The notes: generated by a model not told the origin, from the letters alone. A stretch of DNA of 64,000 nucleotides from Apodemus sylvaticus (GCF_947179515.1 NC_067477.1:130083896-130147895), one strand, 5' to 3'. Positions 44,400 to 55,546 are shown, counted from the first letter of the stretch. Numbers and translations are program-made.

Positions 44400-44995
44400 A
44401 AACAATATGGGTAGGGGTCGATGCTAGTCACCTGCTTGACAATTTCAAGAAAATCTGTGGCAATATTTCCATCCAAGCACAAACACATGCTGTACATTTT
44501 CAGTGAGTTCCTATGTGCACTGCCTTGTTGTCTCTGAAAAACAGTGTTTCCTTGATATTGTCAACCAACTCTGGCTTTTATAACTTCTCTAACCCTCTTC
44601 CACAAAGATGCCTTAGCACTGGATAGATATCTATGATATGAATGTCTGGATTAGGGTTAAGTACTCCGCCATTTTTATTCTCTGCATATTGACCAGAGGT
44701 CTCTGTGTTAATAGCCATCTACTGCAAGACAAAGCTTTTCTGAGGAGAGATGAGGGATACTCTTATAGATTTTATAAGTCATTAGGAATCATTTTAATAC
44801 TACATTCATCCTTAGGGCTTAGGGCCTATCAAGACATATCTTCTTGGCCCTTTTAACAGTTCAGGGTATAAGTTCCATCTCATAGAGCAGGCTTAGATAC
44901 AATCTAAAAGCAATTGGTTACACCTATAACATTCTTACACTATTATACCAGGCGGCAAGTCTTGTCAGACTAGTGGTTTTGTTGTTGTTTTAAGG
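44400..44995 (-). repeat. Rodent L1 (Lx-type) 3' UTR-like remnant, antisense
   Basis: Resembles from memory the rodent repeat with 'GACCAGAGGTCTCTGTGTTAAT..CATCTACTGCAAGA' (about 44690-44730) and 'CAATTGGTTACACCTATAACATT' (about 44910-44935), taken as antisense L1 3' UTR. Family name uncertain. Confidence 0.42.
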
Positions 44996-44999
44996 GCTT

Positions 45000-45330
45000 A
45001 CAGCTAGAGCTGATCCTGTGCCTCAGCTCTCCATAAAGGAATGCCATCAGGAGAGGGGTGGTTTCCCAGGAGTGCAGACACACCTTTGAGCACAGATAAG
45101 CTTACCACTCTTGCTCCAATTCCTGGCCCAAGAAAAACTTGCCCAGAGTCATCAGGACACAGGAACCAAGGAAGAGTCAGGGACAAGATCTTTCCAGTTT
45201 CTGTCTGCAGCTTTGTGGCACGACTCTCCATACACAAATTCCTCCTGGACAGAACTGGTTTCCCAGGAGTACTGATGCACATGCTTACAGGAGGGAGAAC
45301 CCACAGAGACAGCAAGAACAGTTAACACCA
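45000..45330 (+). promoter_or_regulatory. L1-D 5' UTR monomers
   Basis: Two related units about 198 bp apart: CTCTCCATA(A/C)A followed by GGTTTCCCAGGAGT at about 45027/45060 and 45226/45259. The spacing fits murine L1 promoter monomers. Confidence 0.7.
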
Positions 45331-45410
45331 GAGATAGAGAGCTAGAAGCAAGGGCAAAAACATAAGCAACAGAAACCAAGGCTACTTGGCATCATCAGAA
45401 ACCAGTTCTC
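45331..45410 (+). pseudogene. L1-D ORF1, start region
   Basis: Contains the degenerate start of ORF1 (GCAAGGGCAAAAACATAAGC, equivalent of the MAKGK codons) up to the insertion of a young L1 at 45411. The next part (46310-46378) continues with the sequence equivalent to 'SSPTTAGPGYANKPEK' and is cut again by the L1 at 46379. Confidence 0.6.
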
Positions 45411-46295
45411 TAATGAAGTTGAGCATTTTTTAAGATGCTTCTCTACCATCTGAAGTTCTTCAGGTGAGAATTCTTTGTTTAGTAGTCATTAGGGAAATGC
45501 AAATCAAAACAACCCTGAGATTTCACCTTACACCAGTCAGAATGGCTAAGATTAAAAATTCAGGAGACAGCAGGTGTTGGAGAGGGTGTGGAGAAAGAGG
45601 AACACTCCTCCACTGCTGGTGGGGTTGCAAATTGGTACAACCACTCTGGAAATCAGTCTGGCGGTTCCTCCGAAAACTGGGCACCTCACTTCCAGAAGAT
45701 CCTGCTATACCACTCCTAGGCATATACCCAGAGGATTCCCCACCATGTAATAAGGATGCATGCTCTACTATGTTCATAGCAGCCCTATTTATAATAGCCA
45801 GATGCTGGAAAGAACCCTTCAACAGAAGAGTGGATGCAAAAAATGTGGTATATCTACAGAATGGAGTACTATTCAGCCATTAGAAACAATGAATTCATGA
45901 AATTCTTAGGCAAATGGATGGAGCTAGAGAACATCATACTAAGTGAAGTAACCCAGACTCAAAAGGTGAATCATGGTATGCACTCACTAATAAGTGGATA
46001 TTAACCTAGAAAACTGGAATACCCAAAACATAATCCACACATCAAATGAGGTACAAGAAGAAAGGAGGAGGGGCCCCTTGTTCTGGAAAGACTCAGTGAA
46101 GCAGTATTCAGCAAAACCAGAACGGGGAAGTGGGAAGGGGTGGGTGGGAGGACAGGGGGAAAGAAGGGGGCTAACGGGACCTTCGGGGAGTGGGGGGCAA
46201 GAAAAGGGGAAATCATTTGAAATGTAAATAAAAAAATATATCGAATAAAAAAAAGAAGTCAAATAAAAGAAAATATAAAAAAAAAAAAGAAAGAA
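45411..46295 (+). mobile_element. 5'-inverted young L1 in L1-D
   Basis: The first 70 bases (45411-45480) are ORF2 sequence in reverse orientation (NKEFSPEEL.MVEKHLKKCS region). The rest (45481-46295) is the directly following ORF2 C-terminus and 3' UTR in + orientation. The arms are adjacent in a normal L1. A perfect 14-bp duplication AGAAACCAGTTCTC (45397-45410 and 46296-46309) shows a single insertion. Beyond the L1 end lies a short AATAAA-containing stretch and a second A tract (46277-46295). Confidence 0.92.
45484..46005 (+). pseudogene. ORF2 C-terminal fragment of the inverted L1
   Basis: Open from the inversion joint through the intact Cys motif (CWRGCGERG..H..C) to about 45810. A small deletion around the KEPRYPSTEEW codons then shifts the frame before the usual end. 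Not functional alone. Confidence 0.85.
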
Positions 46296-46598
46296 AGAAA
46301 CCAGTTCTCCCACCACAGCAAGCCCTGGATATGCCAACAAACCAGAAAAAGAAAACATTAATTTAAAAATAACATCACGGATATCCCGGGTATAAGACCT
46401 CTGGGGACTAAGACCACCAAGCTGCGGACTGCAGCCTGTGCCCAGGTCCTGGGCTGAGCAGCGGATTGTCTGGGAGCCAGCCACGCATGGGTCTTGGGCC
46501 CTGTGGGAAGTCAGCATCTCTGAACACAGGTTGACAGGTTAGGTGACCCCAGGTACTGAGATATCCCAAGTTTAGGACCTCTGGGAAAGCAGACCGCC

Positions 46599-48632
46599 AT
46601 GATCATTTCATTGGATGCTGAAAAAGCATTTGACAAATTTCAACATCCTTTCATGGTAAATGTCTTGGAAGGGACAGGAATTCAAGACCCATACCTAAAC
46701 ATAGTTAAAGCAATATACAGCAAACTGGTAGCCAACATCAAGCTAAATGGAGAGAAACTTGAAGCAACCCCACTAAAATCAGGGACAAGAGAAGGTTGTC
46801 CTCTCTCTCGATATCTTTTCAATATAGTACTTGAAGTTCTGGATAGAGCAATTAGACAACATGAGGAGGTCAAAGGGATACAAATTGGAAAGGAAGAAGT
46901 CAAACTATCACTATTTGCAGATTATATGATAGTCTACTTAAGTGACCCAAAAAAGTCCACCAGAGAACTCCTACAGCTGATAAACAACCTCAGCAAAGTG
47001 GCTGGTTATAAAATCAACTCAAGCAAATCAGTTGCCTTCCTATACTCAAAGGATAAGCAGGCTGAGAAAGACGTTAGGGAAATGATACCCTTCACAATAG
47101 CCACAAACAATATAAAGTATCTTGGTGTGACTCTAACCAAACAAATAAAAGATCTTTATGAGAAGAACTTCAGGATTCTGAAGATGGAAATCGAAGAAGA
47201 CCTCAGAAAATGGAAAAATCTCCCATGCTCATGGATTGGTAGGATTAACATAGGTAAAATGGCCATCTTGCCAAAAGCAATATACAGATTCAATGCAATC
47301 CCCATTGAAATCCCAACTCAGTTCTTCACAGAGTTAGAAAAAACAATTCTCAAATTCATCTAGAGTAACAAAAGACCCAGGATAGTTAAAACTATTCTCA
47401 ACAATAAAAGAACTTCTGGAGGAATCAATATCCCAGACCTCAAGCAATACTACAGAGCAACAGTATTAAAAACTGCATGGTACTGGCATGGTGAGAGGCA
47501 AGTGAACCAATGGAATAGAATTGAAGACCCAGAAATACACCTATGGCCACTTGGTCTTCAACAAAGGATCTGAAAACATTCAGTGGAAAAAATGATAGCC
47601 TTTTCAACAAATGGCGCTGGTCCAACTGGAAGTCAGCATGCAGAAGAATGCGAATTGATTCATTTTCATCTCCTTGTACTAAGCTCAACTCCAAGTGGAT
47701 CAAGAACCTCCACATAAAACCAGACACAGTGAAACTAATAGAAAAGAAACTGGGGAAGACCCTTGAGGACATGGGCACAAAGGAAAGGTTCCTGAATAGA
47801 ACACCAATAGCTTATGCTCTAAGATCAAGAATTGACAAATGGGACCTCATAAAACTACAGAGTTTCTGTAAGGCAAAGGACACTATCAAAAGGACAAAAG
47901 GGCAACCAACAAATTAGGAAAAGATCTTCACCACCCCTACATCTGATAGAGGATTAATATCCAATATGTACAAAGAACTCAAGAAGTTAGACCCCAGAGA
48001 ACCAAATATCCCTATTAAAAATGGGGTACAGTGTTAAACAAAGAATTATTACCTGAAGAAATTCATATGGCTGAGAAGCACCTTAAGAAATGCTCAAAGT
48101 CATTAGCCATTAGGGAAATGCAAATCAAAACAGCCCTGAAATTTCATCTCACACCAGTCAGAATGGCTAAGGTTAAAAATTCAGGACACAGCAGTTGTTG
48201 GTGAGGATGTGGGGAAAGAGGAACACTGTTCCACTGCTGGTGGGAGTGTAAGATACAACAACTCTGGAAATCAGTCTGGTGGTTCCTCAGAAAACTGGGC
48301 ATGACACTTCCAGAGGACCTGGCTATACCACTCCTGGGCATATACCCAGAGGATTACCCTTCATGCAATAAGGACACATGCTCCACTATGTTCATTGCAG
48401 CCTTATTTATAATAGCCAGAAGCTGGAAAGAACCCAGATGCCCCTCAATGGAGGAATGGATACAGAAAATGTGGTATATTTACACAATGGAATACTACTC
48501 AGCAATTAAAAACAATGAATTCATGAAATTTTTAAGCAAATGGTTGGAAGTGAAAAATATCATCTTAAGTGAGGTAACCCAATCACAAAAGAATACACAT
48601 GGAATGCATTCACTGATAATTGGATATTAATT
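46599..48632 (+). pseudogene. ORF2 C-terminal half of the deleted L1
   Basis: Open for 254 codons from 46599 (RT palm onward). The polymerase motif reads FADY instead of FADD near 46915-46926. A TAG ends the frame at 47361-47363 (Trp position of FIWNN). Further segments are readable at 47543-47917 and 48301-48630 up to SLIIGY. Dead as an enzyme. Confidence 0.9.
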
Positions 48633-48887
48633 AGCCCAGAAGCCCTGAATACCTAAGACACAGTTAGCATATCAAATGACTCCCATGAAGAAGTAAGGAG
48701 AGGGCCTTGATGCTGGATAGACTTGATCCAGCATTGTAGGGGAGTACCCGGACAGAGAAAAGGGAGGGGGTGATTGGAGAATGGGTGGAGAGAAGAAGGC
48801 CTATGGGACATATGGGGAGGGGGAAACTGGGAAAGGGGAAAGCATTTGGAATGTAAGCAAAGAATTTAGAAAATAAATAAAAAAATA
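48633..48887 (+). other. 3' UTR and tail of the deleted L1
   Basis: Old-type 3' UTR with GGGGAGGGGGAAACTGGG, ending GGAATGTAAGCAAAGAAT and an A-rich tail. Confidence 0.75.
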
Positions 48888-48901
48888 AAAAATAAAATCA
48901 C

Positions 48902-49690
48902 ATTTCATAATGATGATAGGGGACATTAAGAAGGATATAAATAACTCCCTTAAAGAAATACAGGAAAACACAGGTAAACAGGTAGAAGCTCGTAAAGCGG
49001 AAACACAAAAATCACTTAAAGAATTACAGAAAAACACAACCAAACAGGTGAATGAATTGAGCAAAACCATTCAGGATAAAGATACGAAACCTAGGAAAGA
49101 TATCAGGAGTCATAGATGCAAGCATTACCTACAGAATACAAGAGATAGAGGAGAGAATCTCAGGTGCAAAATATACCATAGTAAACATTGACACAAAAAT
49201 CAAAGAAAATAAAAAAAATGCAAAAAACTCCTAACCTAAAACATCCAGGAAATCTAGGACACAATGAGAAGACCAAACCTAAGGATAATAAGTAGATAAG
49301 AGAGTAAAGATTCCCAACTTAAAGGGCCAGTAATATCTTCAACAAAATTAAAGAAGAAAACTTCCCTAAAGAAAGAGATGCCCATAAACATACAAAAAGC
49401 CTTCAGAACTCCAAATAGACTGGATCAGAAAAGAAATTTCTCCCATTGCTTAATAGTCAAACCACAAAACGCACAAAACAAAGAAAGAGTACTAAAAGCA
49501 GTAAAGGTAAAGGTCAAGTAGCATATAAATACAGACCTATCAGAATTACAGCAGACGTCTCACTAGAGACAATGAAAGCTAGAAGATCCTGGGCAGATAT
49601 ACAGACCCTAAGAGAACAAAAATACCAGCCCAGGCTACTATACCCAGCAAAACTCTCAATTAATATAGATTGGAACACCAAGATATTCCA
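48902..49690 (+). pseudogene. L1-D ORF1, main part
   Basis: The coiled coil is readable from 48910 (DIKKDINNSLKEIQENTGKQ; KELQKNTTKQVNELSKTIQD), followed by a degraded RRM and a readable C-terminal domain at 49495-49690 (YRPIRITADVSLETMKARR, LLYPAKLSI). Frameshifts near 49080-49450. Confidence 0.82.
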
Positions 49691-49914
49691 TGACAAAAAC
49701 AGTTAGGTATATCTTTCCCCAATATCTTTCCACAAATCTAGCACTCCAAAGTATAATAGGCAGAAAACACCAACACAAGGCGGAAAACTATAGAAAAATA
49801 CAGAAATATAGAAAAAGCAAGAAAGTAATCTTTCAATAAACCCAAAAGAAGATAGCCACACAAACACAAAAATAACTTAAAAAATAACAGAAAGTTACAA
49901 TCACCATTTCTTAA

Positions 49915-51343
49915 TATCTCTTAACTTCAATGGACTCATTTCCTCAATAAAAAGACATAGAGAAACAGATATGCATTTTGGATATGCATTTTGCTGCATA
50001 CAAGAAAAGCACCTCAGTGTCAAAGACAGATACCATCTCATAGTAAAGGGCTGGAAAACCATTTTTCCAAGCAAATGGTGTCAATAAAGAAGCTGGAGTA
50101 GCCATTCTAATATCAAATAAAAGCAGCTTTCAACCAAAGTTATCAGAAAGGTAAGAACGGACATTTTCTACTCCTGAAAGGAAAAATCTACCAAGAAGAA
50201 CTTAATTCTGAACATAATAGTGGGAGACTTCAACACCCCACTCTCATCAATGGACAGATCATGGAAACACAAACTAAACAGGAACACATTGAAACTAACA
50301 GAATTTATGGAGCAAAAGGATTTAACAGATACCTATAGAACATTCCAGCCTAAAACAAAAGAATATACCTTCTTCTCAGCACCTCATGGTACTTTCTCTA
50401 AAAGTGACCATATAATTGGTTACAAAACAGGCCTCAATAGATACAATGACTGAAATAATCCCATGTATCCTATCAAATCACCAGGGACTAAGGCTGGTCT
50501 TCAATAGCAACAAAAAGAACAGAAATCCCATATACACACGGAAGCTGAACAACGTCCTACTCAATGATAACTTAGTTAAGAAATAAAAAAAGAAAGCAAT
50601 TAAAGACTTTTTAGAATTTAATAAAAATGAAGACACAACATACCCAAATTTATGCAAAACAATGAAAGCAGTACTAAGAGCAAATCTCAGCTCTGAGTGC
50701 CTCCAAAAAGAAACTGGAGAAAGCATATACCAGTAGTTTAACAGCATACCTGAAAGCTCTAGAAAAAAAAGAAACAAATACACCCTAGAGGAGTAGAGGG
50801 AAGGAAATAATTAAACTCAGGGCTGAAATCAACCAAGTAGAAACAAAAAGAACTATACAAAGAATCAAAAAAAACATGAGCTGGTATTTTGAGAAAATCA
50901 ACAAGATAGATGAACTCTTAGCCAGACTAACTAGAGGTCACAGAGACAGCATCCAAATTAACAAAATTGGAAATGAAAAGGGAGATATAACAACTGAAAC
51001 TGGGGAGATTCAAGAAAAATCATCAGATCCTACTGCAAAAGCCTATATTCAACAAAACTGATCTGGATGAAATGGACAACATTCTAGACAAAATACCGAA
51101 GTTAAATCAAGATAAGAAAAAAATCTAAACAGTCCCATAACCCTTAAAGAAATAGAAGCAGTCATTAAAAGTCTCCCAACCAAAAAAAAAAAAAAAAAAA
51201 AAAGTCTAGGATCACATGGGTTTAGTGTAGAATTCTATCAGATCTTCAAAGAAGACCTAATACCAACACTCTTCAAACTATTCCATAAAATAGAAACAGA
51301 AGGAACACTACTCAATCATTCTATGAAGTCACAGTTACACTGC
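49915..51343 (+). pseudogene. L1-D ORF2, endonuclease to RT, 3'-truncated
   Basis: No ATG at the start. A small tandem duplication (GGATATGCATTTT, 49970-50001) disrupts the early part. VGDFNTPLSSMDRS lies near 50220-50265 and YTFFSAPHGTFSKSDHI near 50360-50415. An A22 run lies at 51182-51203, where the KKS(P/T)GPDG codons should be. It ends abruptly near 51343 (EGTL..NHSMKS region). Dead. Confidence 0.82.
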
Positions 51344-51681
51344 TTATTGTCCTTTGGAGCTGGAAACCTTTCAGACTAATCAGGAACCTGTCACAATTTT
51401 CTATCATAGAGTACATCATAAGAGAATTTTCTTTTACTTCTATCATGTTTAATGTTCCAAATAGATTTTAAAAACTGAAAAAAAGGGTCCACAGATGGGT
51501 GGATTTAAAAGGTTATTTCTTTCCTTTTGTATCAAGTATGGAAACTTCCATGAACACTAGTCAGTAAGAATGAAGCTTTGAGGTGAGTATCAGTTTGATT
51601 TTTTTCATGCACAATTCTAATGAAAAATTCCAATTCTGTTCTCCACATGGAAAAAATGTTGATGTTCATGTACAGGCACAC
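51344..51681. other. Intergenic flank between L1-D and GATA repeat
   Basis: Nothing recognised. Confidence 0.5.
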
Positions 51682-51699
51682 ATACATAGATAAATAGAT

Positions 51700-51742
<43 letters not shown>

Positions 51743-51786
51743 CAATGATAGATAGATAGATAGATAGATATGGGTGGATAGATAGG

Positions 51787-51867
<81 letters not shown>

Positions 51868-51893
51868 CAATGATAGATATGGATGGATGGATG

Positions 51894-51969
<76 letters not shown>

Positions 51970-52081
51970 TGGATGGATAGATAGATAGATAGACAGACAG
52001 ACAGATGGAGAGAGACGAAAGAGAGTCAGAGACAGAGACAGACAGACAAAGGCAGACAGACAGAGACAGATAGAACAGATA
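51682..52081. repeat. Long GATA microsatellite with GACA tract
   Basis: About 300 bases of nearly pure GATA units with short GGAT/GATG interruptions (51682-51990), then GACA and GA-rich units to 52081. On the other strand it reads as a low-complexity Ser/Ile/Tyr/Leu frame, which is not a gene. Confidence 0.97.
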
Positions 52082-52084
52082 GTG

Positions 52085-52235
52085 GCCACAGCATTTCTGA
52101 ACAAAAAACATAATGCTGGAACTATTACCATACTCAATTTAAATTTATATGCAGATCCAGAGAGGCAAGGGCAGTGTGATATTTGTGTAAGTAGACACTT
52201 AGATCAGTGGAGTACAATAGGGGGAGCAGATACAA
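52085..52235 (+). repeat. Possible old L1 ORF2 remnant
   Basis: Weak resemblance to the ancient mammalian L1 ORF2 segment with 'AATGCTGGA..TTACCATACTCAA' and 'TTAGATCAGTGGAGTA.AATAG'. Highly decayed. Confidence 0.35.
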
Positions 52236-53241
52236 TCCTACAGAAGTATAGATACCTGTGTGTTTACATTTGCTAGCAGTAATTCTTGGCAGGGGTTCCC
52301 TATAATTTTTATCTACTCATCCATCTTTTCTGTTCATGCATCCATTACCTATCTTTCTTTCTTCCCTCTGGCATTTTTGAAGTGAGGTTGACACATAGGT
52401 TGAAGGGTGTACTTCCTTTAAGCACAAGCTAGCCCTAAGCTTTGACGTTTGCAGAAAACTTCAAAACATTTATTTAAAAACTAGCAGTAATTCAGAGCAA
52501 AGGCAAGAGATACTGCTAACCTCAGCATGTGGCAAATAAGCCCTGACAGGTCACTATTGTTTCTTTAAATTATTTTAAAAAGAAGGATTCTGAGAAATTT
52601 GAGAAAAAAATGCAGATCTTTTAGGTTTTATGTGCCTGTTTGATTAGATGTTGTTTTAAAAAAAATGGAAGGTCTTGAAATTCACACTGCCTTTAATCCA
52701 TTTCCTTTCTGATGAAATCCTTTAATTTTCCATGTAATTGCTTGGAGTTAAACTACATTTGTAAAACATATGACTTGTAAGAAGATTAGGTTTTATTTTT
52801 GTGTAATCAGTTCCACCATGCCATAAGAGGAGGGTAAGAATTTAGACTATGAATAGTAGTAGTCATTTCAAATAGCACCATTAACTGTATGAAATAATCA
52901 GCACTACATATTCTTTACACTAGAACTTTAAGGCAAATTCTTTTTTAATTTCATAATTACTTTATTTTGAGTCTCCAGGTGCATCTTTGCAATTTATCAT
53001 TCCTATACATATAGCTTTTCTACATAGAAAACTTAGATTTTAAGGTATGTGGTTCCCTCATATCTTAGGCTATATGAGACACCTTCTAATCCAGTAATTA
53101 TTACAAACATTCAGAAAGGAGATGCATGGAACAGTACACCATTGAGTATTGTCATTTATCTCTACAAATCAATTTTCAAATCCTTTGTTTTACCTGTAGT
53201 AGAGAAATATATCCATTCAAAGTGTGTTTGTAGATATTAAG

Positions 53242-53243
<2 letters not shown>
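52236..53243. other. Intergenic DNA
   Basis: About 1 kb AT-rich. Nothing recognised. Confidence 0.5.

Positions 53244-53292
<49 letters not shown>
53244..53292. repeat. (GA)n microsatellite
   Basis: About 24 uninterrupted GA units, just left of an L1 insertion site. Confidence 0.96.
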
Positions 53293-53296
<4 letters not shown>

Positions 53297-53374
53297 AAAA
53301 GGAAAGCAATCTTAAGCAACCCTACATCTGATAGAGGGCTAATATCCAATATATACAAAGAATTCAATATATAC

Positions 53375-53478
53375 AATATATACAAAATATCAATATATAC
53401 AATATATACAAAATATCAATATATACAATATATACAAAATATCAATATATACAATATATACAAAATATCAATATATAC
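53375..53478. repeat. Perfect 26-bp tandem repeat, four copies
   Basis: Four identical units (53375-53400, 53401-53426, 53427-53452, 53453-53478). Each is built from AATATATACAAA plus ATATCAATATATAC. They arose from the AATATATACAAAGAACTCAAG region of ORF2. Unique to this copy among the L1s here. Confidence 0.97.
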
Positions 53479-53527
53479 AAAATACTCAAGATTCTAGAGA
53501 GCCAAATAACCCTACTAAAAAATGGGG

Positions 53528-54128
53528 TGGAGAGCTAAACAAAGAATTTTCACCTGAAGAATTTCGAATGGCTGAGAAGCACCTTAAGACATGTTCAACA
53601 TCATTAATCATTAGGGAAATGCAAATCAAACCAACCCTGAAATTTCACCTCACACCAGTCAGAATGGCTGAGATTAAAAACTCAGGAGACAGGCGAGGAT
53701 GTGGAGAAAGAAGAACACTCCTCCACTGCTGGTGGGATTGCAAGCTGTTACAACCATTCTGGAAATCAGTCTAGCGGTTTCTCAGAAAACTGGGCAAGAC
53801 ACTTCTGGAGGACCCTGTTATATCACTCCTGGGCATACACCCAGAGGATTCCCCAGCATGCAATAAGGACACATGTTCCACTATGTTCATAGCAGCCTTA
53901 TTTATAATAGCCAGAAGCTGGAAAGAACCCAGATGTCCCTCAATGGAGGAATGGGTAGAGAAAATGTGGTATATTTACACACATTTGGAATATTACTCAG
54001 CAATTAAAAACAATGAATTCATGAAATTCTTAAGCAAATGGTTGGAACAGGAAAATATCATGCTAAGTGAGGTAACTCATTCACAAAAGAACACACATGG
54101 AATGCAGTCACGGATAAGTGAATATTAG
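53528..54128 (+). pseudogene. ORF2 C-terminal fragment of the 53-kb L1
   Basis: Readable from the FSPEEFRMAEKHLKTCSTSL region. The Cys-rich motif is partly deleted (GDRRGCGERRTLLHCWW..C; the first Cys and neighbours are lost). It ends near SRISEY. Frameshifts at about 53775 and 53985. Confidence 0.85.
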
Positions 54129-54629
54129 CCCAGAAGCTCTGAATACTCAAGACACAATTCACATATCAAATGAATCCCAAGAAGAAGGAAGGAGAGGGCC
54201 CTGGTCCTGGAAAGGCTTGATGCAGCATTGTTGGGGATTACCAGGACAGAGAAGTGGGAGGGGGTTGATTGGGGAATGGGCAGAAGGAAGAGGGCTTATG
54301 GGAGTTATGGGGAGGGAGCAACCAGGAAAGAAGAAATCATTTGGAATGTAAACAAAGAATAAAGAAAAATTTAAAAAAATCAATAAAGTGAATGAATTCA
54401 AGCATATCTTAAAAAAAAGGAAAGCAATGCCTACTCTAAACTATGGTTCATGGATCCAGACTTTTCATAAAGTGTTTTTTTCTGTTAACATGCAAAGACA
54501 CACACTCATCTTGGAAAAGGCAAATGCAAATGGATAAAAGAAGTTATATAGTACAATAAAGGACTACTTAACATGTTATAACATGTCAAAATTCCCTCTG
54601 CATGCATGAGTTCCTTTTGAATACTTCTC

Positions 54630-54990
54630 TAGTGCTGGGACAACACACTCTGAACATATTCAGTTTAAGGAAGCAAGGGATTATTCTGGTTCACAGGTCA
54701 AGAATACAGTCGACCATGGCAGGAACTAGGGGCATCTACCTACAGCAAATTTGTATTTGTGAAGCAGAGGACAATGAATACATGCTGGAGATGGTTTCAT
54801 TGACACAATCCAGGATCCAACCTGGGAATCACACCATACACAGTGGGCAGGCCATCCTGTCTCTACTGATGCAGCAACTAAGTCAATGTCCAACAGGAAT
54901 TCCCAAAGGCTGACCTAAACCTCAAGGGTATGTCTCCAAAAAGTGACTTCTAGATCATTTTAGAGTTTGTGAAGCTGATAATACTGACCA
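54630..54990 (-). repeat. Rodent LTR-like interspersed repeat, antisense
   Basis: Resembles from memory, in reverse orientation, the same kind of repeat as at 56932-57332: GGTTCACAGGTCAAGAATACAGT, CCATGGCAGGAA and a diverged end near TTTGTGAAGCTGATAATACTGACC. Family not named. Confidence 0.5.
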
Positions 54991-55546
54991 TCAGAGATAG
55001 GAAATCCATTTAAAGTTTCCTCAGATTAAATCACAAAATCCAAGATTGAAACTCTGTCCATGGGGAAGAATTTTAATGCAATCATGAGCCTATTGTAGTT
55101 TTAAAAAGAACACAAAACTTTCCTACAGGATTTAATTTTATCTGGCTATAAATCAGAATGTTTAATTTTAGTAAACCAAAGCACTAGTTATTTGTACAAT
55201 GTCCGGAACTCAAAACTCAGTTCATCCAACTATTTCTGAGTTTCACCCCTGTCCAACTCCATAAAATGCTTTCAGTAGCTCTCATTTACAATTAGTCTGT
55301 TTTGTGCCAAGTTTGAAATCTTTTCATATTTGGCTCTGGGAATTTGATTAGAAATGTACTTCAGTGTGGACTGATTATAAGTATTTTCCTTAAAGCCTAC
55401 AGAGGCAATGGTGAACCTTGTGCAAGCCTACAAGAACAGCATAATTGAGAGAAGAACTGGGCTAAAGAAAATTAGTCCCTCTTCTTCCAGTTTAGGGCAA
55501 GAGGAGAAAAGGGCCAGGGTCCCAACCATTTCCTCCAAAGAGTTTT
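54991..55546. other. Intergenic DNA
   Basis: Nothing recognised. Confidence 0.5.

Larger units (their letters stand above)
46379..48887 (+). mobile_element. Internally deleted L1: 5' UTR monomer joined to ORF2
   Basis: Begins with about 220 bp of GC-rich monomer-like 5' UTR (GATATCCC and GACCTCTGGG blocks repeat 180 bp apart, at about 46380 and 46560). It then passes at 46598 directly into ORF2 at MIISLDAEKAFDK, skipping ORF1 and the first half of ORF2. ORF2 and the 3' UTR then run to a tail ending near 48887. The duplication AAAAATAACATCAC/AAAAATAAAATCAC (46365-46378 and 48888-48901, one mismatch) encloses the whole, so the deletion predates or accompanied insertion. Confidence 0.82.
45000..51343 (+). 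mobile_element. L1-D, old + strand L1 hosting two later L1s
   Basis: 5' UTR monomers (45000-45330), ORF1 in three parts (45331-45410, 46310-46378, 48902-49690) and ORF2 (49915-51343). Interruptions at 45411-46295 and 46379-48887 each have their own target-site duplication, and ORF1 continues correctly across both. The element stops in the RT region at about 51343 without a 3' UTR or tail, so its 3' end was lost after insertion. Confidence 0.8.
53311..54413 (+). mobile_element. 5'-truncated L1 with internal minisatellite and short second tail
   Basis: ORF2 C-terminal third (from the NPTSDRGLISNIYKE region) plus 3' UTR, flanked by a perfect 15-bp duplication AAAAAGGAAAGCAAT (53296-53310 and 54414-54428). 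The L1 end (GGAATGTAAACAAAGAAT, A-rich to about 54379) is followed by about 31 non-L1 bases containing AATAAA (54382-54387) and then a second A run ending at the duplication. This is consistent with a very short 3' transduction. Confidence 0.9.

Noticed and set aside
46579..46620. Splice-derived (SpIRE-like) joint of the 5' UTR to ORF2
   Set aside because: The intact sequence before the ORF2 side ends in CCAC rather than AG, so a splice acceptor is not supported. Template switching kept as the alternative.
51617..52137. Two long reading frames rich in Ser/Ile/Tyr/Leu on the - strand
   Set aside because: They are direct translations of the GATA microsatellite. Low complexity and no start context or domain.
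53375..53478. Evenly spaced repeats as a possible CRISPR array
   Set aside because: Units are directly tandem with no spacers, inside a rodent L1.
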